From Vicinamibacteria bacterium (GTDB lineage: Bacteria > Acidobacteriota > Vicinamibacteria > Vicinamibacterales > 2-12-FULL-66-21): a stretch of 19,156 nucleotides of DNA. The notes under the pieces are model-generated. The model did no database searches and was not told where the DNA came from. It was given only the letters and a program-made list of their open reading frames with translations. Shown piece after piece: positions 14,961-19,156 of this stretch. The DNA lies in NCBI GenBank assembly GCA_025937075.1, contig JAICSD010000021.1, positions 1 to 19,156 on the forward strand, read 5' to 3'. The translations under genes were made by a program, and so were the position numbers. Numbering within the stretch: the first letter of the stretch is position 1; the number at the start of each line of letters is the position of its first letter.

Positions 14961-16115
14961 TCAGTCGGCGAGCTCCCGATAGAGATCGAGATATCGGCGC
15001 GCCATCGCCGCGCTGGTGTAGCGATCCAGCACCGCCGCGCGGGCAACCCGCGCGCGGCCCCGAGCGCCTTCCGGATCGCGCAGACACTCCTCAATCGCGC
15101 GGCCAAGCGCGTCTGCGTCCGGCTCCGCAAGCAGGCCGTTCTGACCTTCCTCGAGGACGCCCGCGACGCCTCCGACTCTGGACGCGACCACCGGCACGCC
15201 GGCCGACATCGCCTCGAGCAACGTGATCGGAAGACCTTCGGTTCGCGACGGGAGCACGAAGACATCGAACAGCGGCACGCACGTTCCGGCATTCGGGACG
15301 TAGCCCGGCAGAAGAACGCGATCCTCGATGCCGAGGCGCTGCGCAAGGCGCATCAACGCAGACCGCTCCGGACCTTCACCGAGAATCATCACAACGCCCG
15401 CCGGCTGACCGCGCAGCGATGGCGCAATCCCGCGGAGGAGCAGATCGAACCCCTTCTCGTGCGAGAGCCGGCCGATCGCGCCAATCACCGGCGAACGGCC
15501 GGCGGAGAGGGCCCCGACGCGGCGATCGCGCGGCGCCGCGTTCAGGGCCGCGAGATCGATGCCGTTCTCAATCACACGCCAGCGCCGGTCGTGTAGCCGG
15601 TCGAGACCGCGGCGCGACGTCATGCCGCGGTGGACGAGCACGACGCGATCGGCTCGCCGCAAGAGCAGCCGGTCCAGCCACCCGTAGAGCGTCTGCCGAT
15701 CGAACCAGTGCGCGTTCGTGTACCCATGCACCGTCACGATGAGCGGACGCCCGCGCACCCGCCTGGGCAGCGCGCCCATGAGGATGTTCGGTTTGTAACC
15801 GTGCGAATGGAGAATGTCGAAGCGGTTCGTCTCCGCGACCTGCAGAATGGCCCGTGCGCCCCGCAGGCTTGGCCCGGCGGCCATCACGACGCGGTGTACC
15901 GGAAGGTTCCGCGCGCGCGCGGCTTGCTCGATCGGCTTTTCACCGGCGGCCGGCGTTCCGATCGATGCGATCGCCGGCTCGTGTCCGAGCGCCTGCAGCG
16001 CCGAGCACAGATCGAGCAGCACGGACTCTGCGCCGTAGAGCCCCTCGCTGTCGATCAGGTGGAGCACGCGGATCGGGCGTGCCTGCCGCCTTGTCAGTCG
16101 CGCACCCGTTCCCAC
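14961..16115 (-). CDS. GT4-family glycosyltransferase (exopolysaccharide cluster)
   Basis: This GT-B fold enzyme transfers a sugar from a nucleotide donor to a growing glycan, probably on the cytoplasmic face of the membrane. The 384-residue protein begins its Rossmann fold at IRVLHLIDSEGLYGAE (15-30), has HSHGYKPN and VTVHGYTN in the N-terminal domain, IGAIGRLSHEKGFDLLL (211-227) at the donor domain and the E-x7-E motif EGLPITLLE (E293, E301) that binds the donor. It starts with GTG 16115, overlapping the end of the amidotransferase gene by 22 bp, a sign of translational coupling in one operon; no ribosome site is obvious. It resembles the sugar transferases that accompany exosortase loci, but sugar and acceptor cannot be told from sequence. 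Confidence 0.92.
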   Translation of the reverse strand: MGTGARLTRRQARPIRVLHLIDSEGLYGAESVLLDLCSALQALGHEPAIASIGTPAAGEKPIEQAARARNLPVHRVVMAAGPSLRGARAILQVAETNRFDILHSHGYKPNILMGALPRRVRGRPLIVTVHGYTNAHWFDRQTLYGWLDRLLLRRADRVVLVHRGMTSRRGLDRLHDRRWRVIENGIDLAALNAAPRDRRVGALSAGRSPVIGAIGRLSHEKGFDLLLRGIAPSLRGQPAGVVMILGEGPERSALMRLAQRLGIEDRVLLPGYVPNAGTCVPLFDVFVLPSRTEGLPITLLEAMSAGVPVVASRVGGVAGVLEEGQNGLLAEPDADALGRAIEECLRDPEGARGRARVARAAVLDRYTSAAMARRYLDLYRELAD

Positions 16116-17986
16116 CAGCGGTGGAACATCAGCATGGCGAAGATCTGGCGGTCGTTGAGGCGGCGCCGCGTCGCGTGGGCATCGAGCCGCTCGGACACCT
16201 GCTCCGGCAGCAGGACGCCGGCGCTCATGACGCGTTCACGGCTCAGTTGCGCCTCGGCGAACGACCGCATCCGGCCGCGCAGCCAGGACGCAATCGGCGA
16301 GGCAAATCCCTGCTTCCGATGCTCGAGGACCGGGGCCGGAAGGATCGACCGGGCCGCGCGCCGCAGCAGGTACTTCTTGCGCCCGCGTTTGAGCTTCACG
16401 GACGCCGGCAGCCTTGCGCAGAACTCGACGAACGTGTGGTCGACGAATGGAACCCGGAGCTCCAGCGAGTGCGACATCCCGACGCGATCGGTGAGCGCGA
16501 GGATATCGTCGGGCAAGTACATCTTGATGTCCTGGTACAGCGCCTGATCGAGCGGCTCGGCGTCCGCATGCTCGAAGTGGCGCCATCCAGCGCGATCGAC
16601 GGCGTCGAAATCGATTCGCCGCGCGATGGCGGGATCGTACAGGCTCCGCCGCTCGGGCGTCGGAAACACCGATATATAGCGCTGCCAGCGCTGCGGTGGC
16701 GGCACTTCCGCCGCCTCGAGAAACCGCTTCACGTGATTGACCCGATAGTGGCCGCCCCGCTGCTCGCGCACGCGCCCGACCAGTGGGCGGGCGGCGATCG
16801 CCATCTGTCTCAGAGGAAACCGGTCGACTCCCGCGCTCAGCTGGAACCCGAGGTAGCGTTCGTATCCGGCAAAGTTCTCATCGCCGCCGAGGCCGGTGAG
16901 CGCCACCGTAACGTGACGGCGCGCCTGCTCGCAGATGTGGTGCGTCGGGATCAGGGAATCGTCCGCGAAGGGCTCGTCGAACGCGTCCAGCGCACGGTCA
17001 ATCGCGGCCTCGGGATCGGGCTGCACTTCGAACACGTGATGATCGGTCCCGAACCGCTCGCTGACCGCGCGCGCGAACGGCCGCTCGTCGAGGAAGCTGC
17101 CCGTCCCGCCGCCGAAGCCGATCGTAAACGTGCTGACCGGCGCGGTCGTCGCTTCGGCTGTCAATGCGACGACGAGGCTCGAATCGATCCCGCCGCTCAG
17201 GAACGCGCCGAGCGGAACCTCGCTGAGCAGCCGCATCCGCACCGACTCGCGGAGTCGTTCGAGCAGCTCGTGCTCCAGATCGCGCTCCGATCCGGACAGC
17301 TTCGGCCCGAACGTGAGGTCCCAATACTGCTCCTGCCGCACGCCACGCTCGTCGGCGATGAGGTAGTGCCCCGGTTCGAGCTTCCGGATTCCGTGGTACG
17401 CCGTCCACGGCGCAGGGACGTAGCCATAGGCGAAGAACGCATCGAGGCCGGTCCAGTCGAGATCGCGCGGCACGGCGGGATGCTGCAGCAGCGACTTGAT
17501 CTCCGATCCGAAGACGAGGCGTCGATCGTCGGCGTAGTAATGCAGCGGCTTGATGCCAAGCCTGTCGCGGACGATGAACAGCGAGCGCTCGCGGGTGTTC
17601 CAGATCGCGAACGCGAACATCCCCCGCAGGTGCCGAAGCGCGCGGGGCCCCTCTTCCTCGTACAGATGAAGGATCGTTTCCGTGTCGCTGCGGGTCTTGA
17701 ACCGGTGACCGCGGCGCCGCAGATCGGCCTGCAGCGGCTCGTGGTTGAAGACCTCGCCGTTGTAGACAATCCACAACGTGCCGTCTTCGTTGCTCAGCGG
17801 CTGATGCCCGCCTTCGACGTCGATGATCGAAAGCCGCCGCATGCCGATGCCCAGCCCGCCGTCCGTGTAAAAGCCCTGATCGTCCGGTCCCCGCCGCGCG
17901 ATGACGTCGCACATCGACTGCAGCACGCCGCGGTTCGCGTCCGGTGCCGCGCGATCGAATTCGAACGCTCCGGCAATGCCGCACAC
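16094..17986 (-). CDS. asnB: Asparagine-synthase-type amidotransferase of the exosortase/exopolysaccharide kind
   Basis: This 630-residue protein couples a glutaminase domain to an ATP-dependent amide-forming domain. GTG 17986 is chosen because it puts the catalytic cysteine at position 2 (CGIAG), as the Ntn-type glutaminase requires; the frame runs 27 residues further upstream but would bury that cysteine. RRGPDDQGF, the substrate-binding VYNGEVFN and the region around TRSDTE follow. The synthetase domain has the pyrophosphate loop SGGIDSS (264-270) and LTGLGGDENFAGY, where many relatives have SGDGGDE. Length and segments such as FFAYGYVPAPWTAYHGIRKL match the amidotransferase associated with exosortase loci, which probably amidates a sugar or polymer precursor rather than making free asparagine. 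It starts 1 bp after the GT2 stop, with GAGGAAGG upstream, and overlaps the next gene by 22 bp. Confidence 0.93.
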   Translation of the reverse strand: MCGIAGAFEFDRAAPDANRGVLQSMCDVIARRGPDDQGFYTDGGLGIGMRRLSIIDVEGGHQPLSNEDGTLWIVYNGEVFNHEPLQADLRRRGHRFKTRSDTETILHLYEEEGPRALRHLRGMFAFAIWNTRERSLFIVRDRLGIKPLHYYADDRRLVFGSEIKSLLQHPAVPRDLDWTGLDAFFAYGYVPAPWTAYHGIRKLEPGHYLIADERGVRQEQYWDLTFGPKLSGSERDLEHELLERLRESVRMRLLSEVPLGAFLSGGIDSSLVVALTAEATTAPVSTFTIGFGGGTGSFLDERPFARAVSERFGTDHHVFEVQPDPEAAIDRALDAFDEPFADDSLIPTHHICEQARRHVTVALTGLGGDENFAGYERYLGFQLSAGVDRFPLRQMAIAARPLVGRVREQRGGHYRVNHVKRFLEAAEVPPPQRWQRYISVFPTPERRSLYDPAIARRIDFDAVDRAGWRHFEHADAEPLDQALYQDIKMYLPDDILALTDRVGMSHSLELRVPFVDHTFVEFCARLPASVKLKRGRKKYLLRRAARSILPAPVLEHRKQGFASPIASWLRGRMRSFAEAQLSRERVMSAGVLLPEQVSERLDAHATRRRLNDRQIFAMLMFHRWWERVRD

Positions 17987-17987
17987 G

Positions 17988-19151
17988 TCAGGCGCCCTTC
18001 CTCGGCGTCCAGAGCACCTGGCGTTCGCCACGCAGGAACCGCACGAGGGCGGCGCCGGCTGCCGCATTGATCAGGCAGAAATAGAAGGGCACGAAAACAG
18101 GCCGGAGGCGAATGCGTCCGCCCGAGACCCACCCGACGACGGCGAGCATGTAGCAGGCGCACTGTAAGGCGAACAGACCCGCATAGAACGGACGGCCAAG
18201 GAGCGCCAGATTCAGCACGAACGCGGCCGCGAGCGGGATGAGCAGCGTGTACCGAAGCACCTTGTGCACCCATAACTGGAAGGCAACGAGGCCGTTTCTC
18301 GGGTGCAGCAGCGAGCGAAGATCGTACAGCGCGTGCAGCGCCCGCAGCGAGACCCGCACACGCATCTTGAACTCGTCCTGCTGCCGGCCCAAGGCGGCTT
18401 CGCGTGCACGCGCCCGTCCGCAATAGGCCACCCGATAGCCCTGCTCTATCACGCGCAGGGGCAGCACGAAATCGGGAAGATCGCCGGCAACCATGGGGCG
18501 ATAGAGCCGTCTCCGCACGGCATCGATGCCGCCGTTCACCCCGATGACGGATCCGGCGCGGGTTTCCAGCCTGCGAATCCAGTTCTCGTACCGCATGTAC
18601 ATGCCGGAGCCGCCGCCGACCGCCGTTTCGCCAGGATCGACGTACTCGAGACACCCGGTCACGTAGCCCACGGCGGGATCCTCGAAACAGTCGACGAGCG
18701 CCTCAATAGCGTCCGCGTCGTACTCCGAATTCGCGTCCGCGAATACGACGATCTCGCCGCGTGCGAGCTCGATGCCTCGATTGAGCGCCATCGTCTTGCC
18801 CTGGCGAGGCTGCTGTCGCACGAGCGCCACGCGAGGGCCTGCGAGGCCGCTGACGATGGCATCCGTGCCGTCGGTCGATCCGTCGGAAACGACCACCACG
18901 TCGAGCCGCTCGGCCGGGTAGTGCTGCGCGAGCTTGTTGCGCACCGTTTCGCCGATGTGCTCCGCTTCGTTGTGAGCCGCGATGAGCACCGTCACGTGCG
19001 GGCGCACGCGGCCGGGCGCCTTCCGGACGGCACGACGACGACGCAAGGCGAGCAGCGTCAGAGGGTACCCCGCATAGACGTAGGCCACCGTCGCGAGCGC
19101 GGTCCAGAACGCCGCTTCGATCAACCGCTCGGCGAGCACAGGCTCAGGCAT
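17988..19151 (-). CDS. Membrane GT2-family glycosyltransferase
   Basis: This 387-residue enzyme has a membrane segment near the N-terminus (about 12-36), a cytoplasmic GT-A catalytic domain (about 52-265) and about three C-terminal membrane segments (303-320, 322-342, 352-372), a layout shared with polysaccharide synthases such as PgaC. Motifs include TVLIAAHNEAEHIGETV (54-70), VVVVSDGSTDGT (85-96), the metal-binding FADANSEYD (138-146, DxD variant), GVNGGIDAVRR (204-214) and DLPDFVLPLRV with the catalytic-base region. The QxxRW motif of processive synthases is not evident (GRQQDEFKMRV instead), so it may add single sugars. ATG 19151 is the first start visible, with only 5 bases upstream in the window, so a longer N-terminus cannot be excluded. 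It heads the visible operon with asnB and the GT4 gene. Confidence 0.92.
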   Translation of the reverse strand: MPEPVLAERLIEAAFWTALATVAYVYAGYPLTLLALRRRRAVRKAPGRVRPHVTVLIAAHNEAEHIGETVRNKLAQHYPAERLDVVVVSDGSTDGTDAIVSGLAGPRVALVRQQPRQGKTMALNRGIELARGEIVVFADANSEYDADAIEALVDCFEDPAVGYVTGCLEYVDPGETAVGGGSGMYMRYENWIRRLETRAGSVIGVNGGIDAVRRRLYRPMVAGDLPDFVLPLRVIEQGYRVAYCGRARAREAALGRQQDEFKMRVRVSLRALHALYDLRSLLHPRNGLVAFQLWVHKVLRYTLLIPLAAAFVLNLALLGRPFYAGLFALQCACYMLAVVGWVSGGRIRLRPVFVPFYFCLINAAAGAALVRFLRGERQVLWTPRKGA

Positions 19152-19156
19152 GCCCT

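Noticed and set aside
13400..15346. 648-residue minus-strand frame covering most of prsT
   Set aside because: It is antisense to regular TPR repeats and strongly Arg-rich, and it crosses into the opposite genes; the repeat periodicity belongs to the plus strand.
17987..18067. 27-residue N-terminal extension of asnB
   Set aside because: The glutaminase needs Cys directly after the start residue, which GTG 17986 provides.
15854..18070. 738-residue open frame on the plus strand, antisense to asnB and the GT4 gene
   Set aside because: It is a shadow of real genes with complete catalytic motifs; its composition is Arg/Ala-rich and it has no domain signature.

Overview
The window is about 19 kb of GC-rich DNA from a diderm (Gram-negative-type) bacterium. 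The gene set (LptE, LeuRS, HolA, an HDAC-like deacetylase, a YvcK-like factor, PEP-CTERM proteins and an exosortase-type polysaccharide cluster), the base composition and the short palindromic repeats remind me of Acidobacteriota, perhaps a Vicinamibacteria-like lineage. That placement is inference; there is no rRNA or tRNA gene in the window to confirm it.

Layout. (1) Positions 1-5261, minus strand: a housekeeping run in the order HDAC-like deacetylase, leuS, lptE, holA, with holA cut by the left edge. (2) 5302-6872: a receiver-only response regulator (plus) faces a receiver-less sigma-54 activator (minus), tail to tail with 20 bp between. The activator has a near-perfect sigma-70 promoter. 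(3) 7158-10688: a YvcK-family protein, a pair of short palindromic repeats, a lipoprotein that looks like a degenerate PQQ-sugar-dehydrogenase propeller, and a convergent GAF-GGDEF diguanylate cyclase whose 3' end overlaps the lipoprotein gene by 34 bp. (4) 10924-12271: a small conserved-looking hypothetical, then two PEP-CTERM proteins. The first looks like a Cys-Gln thioester-domain surface protein. The second is only 55 residues long and is almost entirely two sorting signals. (5) 12662-19151: a PrsT-like TPR lipoprotein (plus) convergent with a tight minus-strand operon of a membrane GT2 glycosyltransferase, an exosortase-type AsnB amidotransferase and a GT4 glycosyltransferase.

How the parts may work together. 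The right half reads as the edge of an exosortase/PEP-CTERM and exopolysaccharide locus. The glycosyltransferases and amidotransferase would build or modify an extracellular polymer, PrsT is the family's usual TPR partner, and the PEP-CTERM proteins are the exported cargo. The exosortase itself is not in the window. A candidate sigma-54 (-24/-12) element lies before the thioester protein and a better one before yvcK. With a sigma-54 activator nearby, this suggests, but does not prove, RpoN control of surface functions. The most interesting items are the thioester PEP-CTERM protein, the 55-residue PEP-CTERM peptide directly behind it, and the possible sigma-54 link.
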